Below are positions 47,313 to 58,442 of a DNA stretch of 64,000 bases, in pieces. The notes beneath the pieces were generated by a model. That model ran no database searches, was not told where the DNA came from, and saw only the letters and a list, made by a program, of their open reading frames with translations. Within the stretch, counting starts at the first letter, position 1; each line of letters starts with the position of its first letter. The stretch lies in NCBI GenBank assembly GCA_963921825.1, contig OY997594.1:59815675-59879674 (forward strand). The letters are read 5' to 3'. The stretch comes from Erodium maritimum (Eukaryota > Streptophyta > Magnoliopsida > Geraniales > Geraniaceae). The translations under genes and the position numbers were made by a program.

Positions 47313-48049
47313 CCTAAAATGCAGAACTGAAATCTGCTAGAAACCGCGCTTACCGTGCGAACCGTGCGAACCCATCCGCGCCGTCCAACAACGACGATCA
47401 ACCGCCCAGATCAGCCTGTCTCCCACCTTCCTAAATGTCATGTTTATTATACTTCCAAGGGCAAGACAGTAAATTCACTTCCGAGCTTCTTCTTCCTCTT
47501 ACAGTGCGATCACGATCGCGATCGCAGACGCAGAAACTTGAGCTGATTTCACTATATTCTCTCAACAAAACAACGCGAAATCAAGATAGAATCTTTCTAT
47601 TCCGTGGATCGGTGATTGTAGAGTCAAATTCGAGCACCAATTGTTACAATCTCAAGCTTCAGCAGAAGTTCAAAATCGTGCTCTGTTTTTGCTTCTCCAC
47701 TGTACATCGCAAATTCTAGCCTTTTTATCACCTGATCAAGCTCAAAAACAGGTGAGAATTATCTTTTAACTTCCTTTGATCATCATTCAATCAAATTCAG
47801 GATCGAAAAAACAGAAAATATATGTCGCTTTCAAAAAAATCTGAAAACGTGCTCTGTTCTAGGGTTTATCAACTATGTTGTTAGGATTTATCGACTATTT
47901 GATGTGAATTCACCTCGTTTCTCAACTGATCAAGCGTAAACAAGGTGATATACTCCAATAATCGTTGTTTATATATGAAATTCGATAAGCAGAAATCAGA
48001 ATCTGAGATCTCTTGTTCTTCGTTCATCTTTTATCGTTTGCGTTGATAA

Positions 48050-48560
48050 AAGTACATTTTTTTTGTTGATAAATATAATGTCAAGCGTTGATAAATTGTC
48101 TGTGACTGGACCTTCCTGAGTTGATGCTCATTCAAGGAACAAGTCGTGTTACTGGAATGTATTGATAAATCTATCTACTAGCATTGATAAATCGTTCTAC
48201 TAGTCTTGATAAATCTTACTACTAGTGTTGATAAATCTTTCTTCCTGTATTGATAAATCTTTCTTCTTGTGTTGATAAATCTTTCTTCTAGTGTTGATAA
48301 ATATATGTTTTAGAGTTGATAAACTAACGGCCTGTGACCTTGTCATTCATGAGTAGATGATCGTTGTAGTCACACGTCGTATATTAGTTAGCATTGATAA
48401 AATTGCAGTTTATTGTTGGTAAAAGTTAGGTTTCGAATTAATAAATGACTCTGACCAGGTCCCTTCCTCAGTTGATAAGTCCAAAAATTGTGTTGATAAA
48501 ACCGGCTTACAGTGTTGATAAATCTTTCATGTTATATTGATAAATCTCTCTGACCAGGTC
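48050..48560 (+). repeat. TTGATAAA word array, 5' region of the transposase gene
   Basis: About 15 TTGATAAA words occur in 500 bases, many within the frame TCT(A/T)CTAGTGTTGATAAAT. Spacing is irregular, about 20-35 bases at the densest. All are on the plus strand. Confidence 0.85.
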
Positions 48561-48578
48561 CCTTCCTGAGTTGGTACC

Positions 48579-51267
48579 ATGGATCTTGACGATGCTTGCT
48601 TTGGATTCGAGTATGAAGATGTGGATCCTGTTCCACAACCTATGGTCACAAAAAAGGTGTGGATGCCTGAATGTAGTGTTGATTTAAAACCATGAACTAT
48701 GGTTCCTTGGGGGAAGGTATAATTTTCTACCAAACTTATGCATTAAATAGTGGGTTTGGGACACATCGAGGACCAGAGAAGAAGAAACCAAGGAGTAACA
48801 CAATCAATTTTAAATACATGTATTGTGCAAGAGAAGGAGAAGCATTTGTAGATGATATCGAAGGAGAAACCAATGACAAGTTAAGAAAAAGATATAGATT
48901 GTCTACACGGACAGGCTGTATGGCGAGGATTTCTTTGAAACACATTGAAAATGGTTATATGGTGTATGAGTTTAGAGAATACCTCAATCACCCACTGCAA
49001 TGTAAGCGTGATTTGCATTATCTGAGATCAAACAGGGATTTAACACCAAGGCATAAGCAATTTATCATAGATTGCTCAAAGGTTAATTTGGGAGCTACAA
49101 AAGCATTTAACCTTTACAGCCAAATAGTTGGAGGTCCTACCAACGTAGGAGCGTGTCCAAATGATTTCATAAACTTCCAGCGGGATTTGAAAGTGTACAT
49201 TGGAGAGAGTGATGCTCAAATTACTATTGACCAATTCCACACTAAAGAAGACTATTGTAGTGACTTCTTCTTTGAGTACAAAGTTGATGCTAGTGATCGG
49301 CTAAGTCACCTTTTCTGGGTTGATTCAATGTCGAGGAAGAATTATGAGCTATTTGGTGATATGGTGTCGTTCGATTCAACTTATAGATCAAACAGGTAAA
49401 GCATGTCGTATAACTTGACAATCTGCATCAGTTTGATTGATAAACCCTTCACATAAGGTTGATAAATTGTGTACTCACTGTTGATAATTTATTTATCCTT
49501 GCTGCTTATGTTTTTGTTTGTTTAGGTACATGATGGTATTTGCGCCATTCACTGGAGTAGACAACCACAACAAGTCGATCATCTTTGGTGCTGCTTTATT
49601 AGCCAAAGAGGATGCCGAATCTTTTGTTTGGTTATTCCAAACATTCCTCAAAGCTATGAAGATGAAAGAGCCAAACTGTTTCATAATAGCTCAAGACCCA
49701 GCAATGAGAAAGGCTTTTGAGGAAGTGTTCACACAAAGTATGCATCGACTATGTATGTGGCACATAATGCAGAAGCTTCCTTGTAAGGTAAGTTCTGTGT
49801 TGAATTTATACATTTGTTAGTGATTTATGGTTGATAAAAGTTAACGTTAGGAGATAAATAATTTGTTCGGTATATTGTGATAAATCTGTTATTATTATTG
49901 CAGGTTCCTCACAATGTATACCATGAGACAAATTTCAAGAACAAATTTAAAGCATTGGTGTGGAGTAACTACACCGAAACAGACGAGTTTGAGCTGACTT
50001 GGAAGGCTTTGATGGATGAATTCCAACTACACGATCACACTTGGTTGTCTGCTATGTTTGATATACGGGATAGATGGATCCTTGCATATTTTAGGGGGCT
50101 AAAAATGGGACTATTCCTTAGAACAACATCAAGATCAGAGAGTGAGAACAGTGCATTTGGTCAATTCACTAACAGGTACCTTTATTTTGTGAGAATTCAT
50201 ACACCTTTGTGATTGATAAATGTTTCAATGAGGACTGATAAATTATGCACTCTTGAATGATAAAAATATGTGTGGAGACAATAGTGTTTTCTGATGATAT
50301 AATTTATTCTGTTGTGATAAATGTTTCAAGAAGAACTGATAAATTCTGCAGTCTTGATTGATAAAAAAATGTTGTTGTTCAGGTGCCTTACCCTGGTTGA
50401 ATTCATGTGGTGCTTCGATACAGTCGTTGGAGGTCAGAGACAGAAACAATTACAGTTGGACTTTCAATCAAGCACCTTAGCTCCCAACTTCATGGTATTA
50501 TCTGAAATTGAGAAGGACGCTTGGAGTATTTACAGCCGCTCAATCTTTGACATCATAAAGAAAAGTGTTGTGGGAACAACCTTCAGGTGTGGGATCAAAA
50601 CATGTGTTGAAGAGGATGGAAAGAAGATATATAACATCGCAAACAAACATGGGAACAAGACATTTGTTGTTGTGCAAAGCTTACCTGGGAACCATTGCAC
50701 ATGCACTTGCATGAGATTTGAAGGATTTGGCATCCCTTGTATGCATATTTTCTTGGCTTTGCAAGCATCTATGGTTGATCAAATACTGGAGAGCTTGATC
50801 ATGCAAAGATGGACAAAGGATGTACGCAAGAATGCTGAAAATCTACAGATTCTGAAGAATTACAACCATCTGCCTATGGTGAGTGTAAGAAGATTATTTC
50901 AAATATATGCTCGATGCTTCAATCTTGTGTCCTCCATCCAGCAGTGAATGCTGCAAAGTTGAAGGAATTTGCAGAACAAGTAAAGGACTTCAAGAACAAA
51001 TTGAATGATGAAGAAGCTGATGATTTTGCATCAAACACAACACAAGAACTTCAGACTTTGACAGGTCTTTCTAAACCTTCACAAGTTATTGTCAAGCTAC
51101 CACATATATCAAGGACAAAAGGTTGTGGAAAGAGAATTCAATCAGGGATGGAAAGGTCTATTGAAGAAGCTAAGAAAAGGAAGAGGACTTGCAAAGGATG
51201 TGGTCAACCAGGTCATGACATCAGAAACGGCTCTCAAAAAAAGATGGCTGCGGTGATAAAACATTGA
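48579..51267 (+). CDS. FAR1/FHY3-like Mutator transposase, four or more exons, frameshifted
   Basis: Exons as read: 48579-49395, 49526-49787, 49904-50175, 50383-51267. All introns are GT-AG and keep phase (RSNR/YMM, PCK/VPHN, FTNR/CLT). The FAR1 DNA-binding domain starts near EGIIFYQTYALNSGFG with zinc-chelating Cys in YCAREG and TGCMARIS. The MULE catalytic triad is intact: FDSTYRSN (D), AQDPAM (D), RSESENS (E), plus the HRLCMWH motif. The SWIM finger is CTCTCMRFEGFGIPCMH, complete. The C-terminal knuckle CKGCGQPGHDIRNG has lost its last Cys. A frameshift lies at about 48692 (codons before it read MDLDDACFGFEYEDV) and another near 50930. The core could still be translated from 48692. Confidence 0.85.
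49396..49525 (+). other. Transposase intron 1 with TGATAAA words
   Basis: GTAAAG...TTTAG borders. It carries TTGATAAA twice and one TTGATAAT. Introns 2 (49788-49903) and 3 (50176-50382) carry three and six TGATAAA/AGATAAA words respectively. Confidence 0.75.
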
Positions 51268-51670
51268 ACTAGTGTTGATAAATGTAGCACTTAAAGTTGA
51301 TAAATACTTTCCCCCTATTACTGACTCTATGAATTACAAGGTCATTCAGTACTGATAAAACATTGAATTAGGCTTGATAAAGTCTTCAAGTAAAGTTGAT
51401 AAATCTGTTTTTTTAATATTCCTAAGTCTGATTTACAAGGTCCTTCAACATTGAATATGTACACAAATTTAAGGGTGATAAAAATTGTAACAAATGTTGA
51501 TTAAAACTTAGTACATCACTGATAAAAGACCTTCAAAAATACTTACCTGTTGCTAGTAAAAATAATCATCCACAATAGTGATAAACTATGAACACAGAAT
51601 TGATAAAACTCTTCTATATATGTGATAAACCTGGTACATATAAGATATTGATAAGATTTGTCAAACATTT
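51250..51670 (+). repeat. TGATAAA word cluster between the two convergent genes
   Basis: About eleven TGATAAA words on the plus strand lie between the transposase stop and the protease 3' end. Confidence 0.8.
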
Positions 51671-51853
51671 CATAGAAACTTAATAAACCCTGTCATTCCA
51701 CATGCTTAAAAACATCTATTCACATTTTGTATTATCTGTTTACCAAAAAATGCTAGAGTCATAAGAAGTTTGCAACTGATTACATCCTTTTTACCAAAAA
51801 AAGTAACTGCACAAAAGACCTAATACTTCATACGGTTGCCTTGTCTAACAGTC

Positions 51854-54800
51854 CTATATAGTTCTTTCTGAAGAAGCAGGAGATTGCTCATCCCCTCCAC
51901 TTGGTTGATTCCTCTGACAGTAGCTCCTCAGCTTTACCTCGTTCATGATTTTTGCGGTGTTGCTTGGATACGTGCACAATTGCATGACATATCGATGCCT
52001 CAGCTTCGATAGTTGATCAGCCTATATAAACAACAAAAAAACCTCACAAATTAGTTAAACTACACACATAAAAACACATGACTTAAATAGACCTGCACAA
52101 GATAAAAATGTTAGCTTACATTGTTATTTGACATAGGAAAACCCCAAGTACTTCCGGATTCACCCATGTACCTCTCCATGTGAAACATGCAGTATATGCC
52201 ACAGTCAACCACATTATCAGTGTTGCTCCAATCTAGCTTCAAAGTCTTTCCACGTCCATTTCTGATTCTCACGGAGAGTGTAGCATCAAGCCTTTCAAGG
52301 AACATCGAAGACCTATTCCTCTGTCAATGATTAACAGAAAATACATACATTAGAAACACAAAAATGTACGTGAAATTAATAACTAAAATCGCAAATAAAA
52401 ACTTACCAAATTGGTGATTCTGTTCCCGTACTTGCCTTTAAAGTTAGTTCCCTGCATGTTATCCAGGACAGCCACTGTGTGTTTCTTCATGTTGACACAT
52501 ACCAAGTAATAATGAGATTTTGCATGGATTGGGAAAAAAACCTGCCATTGTTAAATAAAGAAGACAAACATGGTTACACAAAGCACAAACCTAATACTAT
52601 GCTATTAATTTATGCACACATAAGCCCGAAAATGTGTGGGAGATCCTTACCAAATCCACAGTAGTGAGATCAACATCCGTGTACAACTCCAACTCGCTTT
52701 CAAGATCTTCACGCCAATTTTCTTTCTTCATATCAATCAGGGACGCCTAATGATAAAAAAGGATGTAAAAAGATAAACACATTCCAACCTTAGTATTATT
52801 AAAAAAAGACAAAAATTCACATGAACAAAAACACTCACGCTTGCAACCGTTGTGAAGAAAAACCTTGAAGGTTCATCCGGTGTTCTCTTCTCCTCCATCA
52901 AATTCATGTAAGCTACCCATGCATTAATAACACCCACCATTACTTCTGTCCCAACTTTCATCGACTGTAAATCATTTTTCATCACACCTATACTACCATC
53001 CATGATTTCGAACACCATTTCCCTTCAAAAAAACACAACACATCAGTGGTGATAAACCTATATAACATTAGTGATAAACCTAGCAGATAAAGTTGATAAA
53101 ATGTAAAACATTGTTAACAGATGCAAAACAATGTTTGCTAATACTATACACATCAGTGGTGATAAACCTATATAACATTAGTGATAAACCTAGTAGATAA
53201 AGTTGATAAAAATGTAAAACATGGTTAACAGATGCAAACAATGTTTGATAATGCTATACACATCAGTGGTGATAAACCCGTATAACATTAATGATAAACC
53301 TGGCAGATAATGTTGATAAAAATGTAAAGACAGGGTTAGTACAATACCACTGGTCTTCTCTATCATCGTTCAGCAGCCATTCCATTCATAGTTGCTCCTC
53401 TTTTGTCAATGGAGCATTCAAATCTGTTTTCCTAGTTGATGGCCCTGCCTCTATAATTTTCTTCGTGGTTGGTTTTTTACTACTGCTTCTCGATTTCTTC
53501 TTTTCCTCTTTCTCTTTGCCCTTCTCTGTCCTCACAACATCTTCACATGCTTCCCTCCCTACATCAACAACATTTCCACACGCTTGCATCCCTATGTCAG
53601 CAACATCTTCAAGACCGAGACTGAATGTAGGCATCCCACGACCTTGTGGCTCGCCTACATTGATCTCCTCAGCATCCGCCGCAGACGTGATATTATCATC
53701 ACCTTTTCCTTGTTTGAAAACATTGTCGCCTTCTCCTTGTTCAACAACATTATCATCTTTCCCTTGATCACCAGCATCATCGCCTTTTCCTCCAACAGCA
53801 ACATCACCTTCTGCCTCAACGTCACAATCTCTTCCTAACTCCACTACCGGTTCAACCCCATCCTCGTGCTCCTCAACAACCTTATTATCCCTTCCAAGCC
53901 TAACACAATCAGCTTCTGCTTTCTCTCTCTCTACTACACAATCTTGGCCATCGTTCTCCTTACCGCTACCCTGGCTATTCACTTTAGTTGCAGCATTAAA
54001 TGCTGCATCAATAGCCTTTATCACATCGGGATGCCTCCACCAACGATCTTGTGATGAATCTTCGATGTTGTGCTCTGATGGGGCCCCCACCATCTCATTC
54101 ACAGCATCGTGAAGCCTCTTGACGGTGATATTGTCAGAAAACTTCGAAATGGCTGTTTTGATGCTGTCCTTAAAAAGGACATAGCTATCAGCGAGATGTA
54201 CTGCTTGTTCTGCCAGCTTTACAATGAATTCCTACACATTACAAAAATACAAAAATGTTACAGGAAAAACACAAAAACTTATGACTTTAACATAAAAAAA
54301 CTTTGAATATACCTGTTGTCCCAGATCATCAATGACATCTTCAACTTCCTCGGGTACATATGGGTCTTCCTCTATGTAACCTTCCCCGAATGACCCGTAT
54401 TGCTTTTCAAGATACTCCCGATCTTTCAAGTCATCAGATGTCCACCCTATGAGAGAAGGCTGGGCCCTCTCCACAACTCTCTTCTCGAGCACAACCCGAT
54501 CCACATAGTATAACTGCATAACACCAAACAAAACAAATTAGAAACTGCTGACAGTGTAAACAAATTTGTTTATCAACACTACATGCATAAATTATCAACA
54601 TTATTCAGTACTTTTATCAATGCAACAAGGATGATAAAAAATTGAACTAACCATGAGAAATGTCAGCATAGAACTTCTCTCATGTGCCTGACTTATCCCA
54701 TTTTTTTTTTTGCTTTCAATCAGGCCATCAATGACAAAGCCACACCAGTCATATTCTGGGATGGCATTTACTTTGTCCATTGCGTACAACACAGAATTAT

Positions 54801-55811
54801 TCACATAGCTCCCGCTCGTCCCTTCAACCAACACAGTTGAGAATAACACAACAAAATTCCACTTGAACATTTCTTCATCTCCTCTTTGTTTCTTCATCAC
54901 TTCAATCAGAGAAGAGATGCTCACTCCAAAAACTGATTGAGCATTAAACTGCCGAAGCCAACGTACAACAAGTCGACAAAAATCAGACCTCTCTGGAATG
55001 ATCGCTCGTCCGCCCCATGGGATCCCTAATGTTTCCTTAACATTTTCACTACTGATGTGTAAAAGTGGTCTTGCGATAGCTTGATGCAAAGACTCCCAGT
55101 ATGGATATTACTCACAAGCCAAAAGCCAAGGGCTTGTGGTAAGTCCTTCACCTCCAGTAACAACATACTCCCAAAACCCATGTCCTGTACTGCCTTCTTC
55201 TGCAAATCAGTCATTTCCTCTATGAAATTGACCAAGGACTTAGGTGATGTCCTGACCTTCAACCTCCGAAGACCATCACCTCTTATACGAGCCTGATCCT
55301 TCTTGGTCCTCTTTGGAATTGGGTTTGCAATAGCATTGGCCTCCGGCTGTGTTCACTTCTTCACAGGACCTACGAATGGTTCCATAGATGAGCTTTGTCC
55401 TGCATCCTTTGTCGGATTAGGAGCAGGAGCAGCAGGAGCAGATGAGCTCTTTTGTGCTACATCATTTGCTGGGTTCGGAGGAGGAGCTATGACTGATCCC
55501 TCTCCTATAACATCTGCTGGATTAGGAGGAGCGGGCATCAACAACTTTTGTCCTGCATCCTTTGTTGGATTAGGAGCAGCAGTTGCATATGAGCTCTTTC
55601 CTCCTACACCATTGGCAGGATTCGGAGGGATTTTGATCTTGATAACAGGACGTTTCTTAGCTTTGACTGCACAACACATTCAAAAACACAAAAAGTCACC
55701 AATCATAGCAAAAGCATATAATAAAAACAAAGTTTAAATTATTCTAAACCTTTTACCTGGGATCAAGTCCTTGAGGAGAAGTGAATCGTCATTTGATCTA
55801 GTCTTCGCCAT
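51854..55811 (-). pseudogene. Ulp1-like C48 cysteine protease gene of the element, multi-exon, disabled
   Basis: Exon 1 is 55811-55757 (MAKTRSNDDS), and exon 2 starts at 55666 (VKAKKRPVIKIKI, then Pro/Asn repeats). Then come RTSPKSLVNFIEEM (55260), VKETLGIPWGGRAI, LYYVDRVVLEKRVV (54510), an acidic Asp/Glu/Gly-rich linker (54102-53386), and INAWVAYMN (52900). The protease core lies in exons 52746-52651, 52541-52407, 52320-52120 and 52021-51854. Likely catalytic residues are His in KSHYYLVCVN, Asp in VAVLDNM and Cys in VVDCGIYCMFH. Ulp1 proteases remove SUMO or similar tags. In-frame TGA stops at 55353-55355 and 53386-53388 and a frameshift near 55080 disable this copy. Confidence 0.78.
53040..53325 (+). 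repeat. Tandem repeat, about 116 base unit, in a protease-gene intron
   Basis: Three units each contain CATCAGTGGTGATAAACC, TATAACATTAGTGATAAACC and AAGTTGATAAAA, giving about eleven GATAAA words. It lies in the intron before the exon encoding EMVFEIM. Confidence 0.85.
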
Positions 55812-55864
55812 TTCTCTGAAACACAGACACTTACACATAAGAGTGTGAGCAAATCAAAGCTGAG

Positions 55865-56165
55865 TGTGTCTGATAAACCTAGATCACAGTGTTTATAAAA
55901 GCACAAGACAGTTGTGATAAACACACATAATAAGACTGATAAACCTAGATCACAATGTTGATAAAAGTACAAGACAGTTGTGATAAACAGAGATACTAAG
56001 ACTGATAAACCTACATCATAGAGTTGATAAAATAACAATGCAATGTTGATAAAAATGAATACAAATGTTGATAACTCACAGAGTTGATACTTATTCAATA
56101 CTAAAAATATAAGTGATAAATCTATCTCACAGAGTTGATAAATGTGAATGTGAATGTTGATAAAA
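55865..56165 (+). repeat. TGATAAA word array at the protease-gene 5' side
   Basis: About eleven TGATAAA words occur in higher-order repeats such as AGACTGATAAACCTAGATCA. Orientation is the same (plus) although the adjacent gene reads minus. Confidence 0.85.
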
Positions 56166-56235
56166 CACAGATACACCACCTCTCACACGTTCAACCCTCC
56201 CCAATAAAACTTCAAATGCATACCAAACTTCACTT

Positions 56236-58442
56236 GCCAGCTCCCAAGCTCAATTGTGTCCTGCTAGTACAAATCCCTATCAACACCTGAAAGACAACAA
56301 GTAAGGGGGGGGGGGGGGTGAGCTTTCGCTCAGTAGGAAAAGTAGTGAAGTAAAGAACATCGGCTCACCACCACGAGTAACTCTCTAATTAGGGCATACT
56401 AGTACAACACAACTAACTGCCAAACCGATCTCATAACCAAACTTACAACACACTCAACGACTACTTATACTCAATAAAACATTAACCAACAACAAACGTA
56501 TCACACACAAAAGCAACCAGCACACGTCCCGTACCACAGTCCCCGAACTCCATCATATCATACCGGAAACCATTGTATCATCTCGGATTGCCCCTCGGTC
56601 CAGAGGAGACACATGTCATCGAGGCTACCGGAAACATCCCTAAGGGGACACATATCATCAGTGCTCTCGGAAATGTCCCCAAAGGACCATAGATCATCGG
56701 GATAGAAACACGACACCTGGTGCCCAGTACGACCCGTAGGCCCAACACGACCCGTAGGCCCAATACGACCCGCAGGCCCAATCACAACCGTCGGCCTAAA
56801 TGTCCTACACCTGCATACCCCCTCGATGTAGGCATCGTACCAGAATAACACACCGGGGGACTGCACATACGTGGGACCACATCGTCGGCCTAGGTACTAC
56901 CCCACACCGGCACACCCCCTCGGTGCAGGTACCATACCGGAATACAACTCCTCTTGGAACACACCTCAAGATAATACCACACATCGTAATGCCACAGATC
57001 AAACACGGTTCACCAAGCCCAAAAATCTTACCACAAATACACGACACGTCGGTCTATCACTCACCCGACCATATCACGAACAATGAGTCACATCATATTA
57101 GTCACGGCACACTTGCCCACACATAGCAACCACATGTTACACCGAGTATAATAAGTCTTGACTCTTAATCTTATCGACACTAAGTCACACAACGAACATC
57201 TCAATCAAGATCAGGCAATTTCAATCAGCACACATCCTAAGGCTCGACATGGCCATTCTACCAGCACGGCAATTTCCCAAAATATTGAAAGCGGCTGAAC
57301 TAGTGAATCATATCCTATATGCACACTAAGACTCGTCCGTTTATTATATAATATAAACGATCGTTCCAGTTTTATTATTACCTAGCATGCATACTAGTAA
57401 CTTTCCGTGATTAAACCGGTATTCGCTACTTTCCCTACCTCAAGAAGAACCAACAGCTATGTCTCCTAGCTGCTGACGTCCGGGCCTACCTCCGGTCTTT
57501 TTTGGCAAAGTCAACGTCTATTTTTATCAGGTAAACGTCATAGTCAGTCCCGGTACAATCTGAAGCAGTTCTTTAATTATCAAATTAGTCTCGGACCCGG
57601 CCCCAGACCCGACCAAGACCCGGCTCCGACCGAAGTCCGGACACGAGTCCAGACGCGGTCTAGGAACCTGGGCCGGGCCCGAGGCCTGGTTCGGCCTGAG
57701 GTCCATCCTGGCCCCAAGGCCCGAGTCTCGCCAGATCTGGCCCAAGGCCCGTTTCGTCTGGATGCCCGAGTTGGAGACGAAGAGGGGCGGTGAGGGTTTG
57801 TTTCAGACCGCCGGCGACGGCGGCAGCGACGGTGGGGAGCTCGGAGAAGGGGAGAGAAGCCGGTAAAAGAACGACCGGAAGCGTCCATGTCTCTCGTCCA
57901 CGGCGTGACGTGAATCGAGCCCGGAAGAGAAGAACCAGCTCGATGTCTCCGGCGACGATGGCAAACAAGATCTGGTTCGCGTAACTCGCCTGACGGCGGG
58001 GCTCAGTTCCGGACACGGCCTCGGCGACGGTGGCTTCAGCGTCGTCTTGCTCGTCGGCGTGGTTTGCTTCGTGACCGGGACGAGGCGTCGCCGGCGACGA
58101 TGTATCGAGGGTGTGAGAGGGAGAGAGGGTGTGCGCGAGAGAGAAAAGGGATAGAGAGAGGCACCTCGGGAAACGTGCGCTGAATGAGGAGGTGAACAGT
58201 AGCGTCTAGGGTTGGGTAAGCCGAAATGGGCTTGGGCCTGGTGTTGGTGCGCGAATGGGGCATGCTTGGCTCGGTCTGCTGATTGGACCTAGCTTGTCCC
58301 GACCCAAGTCCTTCTTCCTCTTTTTTTTCTTTTACCTTTTTTTTTTTGCATTCGTTTCCAAAATTTAACCCGTTTTTCAACCTCGACGTTCCAATCGAAC
58401 AAATTTAAATAATAAATCTTTTAAACCGGAGCGGTCTTTACA
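56236..58442 (-). mobile_element. Truncated long LTR (family of 11280-14380)
   Basis: On the minus strand it starts TGTAAAGACCGCTCCGG at 58442 and runs through the CTACTTTCCCTACCTCAAG block (57430) and the GAGCTTTCGCTCAGTAGGA block (56322). It loses its terminal 150-200 bases at 56236, where the Mutator-like element begins. A 14 base G run is at 56305-56318. The Arg/Pro-rich frames at 57580-58016 are LTR sequence. Confidence 0.75.

Larger units (their letters stand above)
47313..56235 (+). mobile_element. Large Mutator-like element with FAR1-type transposase and antisense Ulp1-like protease
   Basis: It encodes a FAR1/MULE transposase (48579-51267, +) and a C48 protease-like gene (55811-51854, -) facing it tail to tail, about 590 bases apart. 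ULP-carrying Mutator-like elements are known in plants (Kaonashi-type). Non-coding parts, including the introns of the transposase gene, are crowded with TGATAAA words on the plus strand. The left end near 47313 follows directly on an LTR terminus (GGGGCTATCCTAAAATGCAG). I found no matching inverted repeat at the right end, which is cut by an LTR fragment at about 56236. Borders are therefore approximate. Confidence 0.75.

Noticed and set aside
48050..48560. TTGATAAA array considered as a CRISPR-like or satellite array
   Set aside because: The words are short, unevenly spaced and spread through introns and flanks of a plant transposon, and the genome is eukaryotic.
56550..57126. Frames with Gly-Pro-Thr repeats on the minus strand
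   Set aside because: They come from a short tandem repeat within a truncated LTR and do not continue into any domain.
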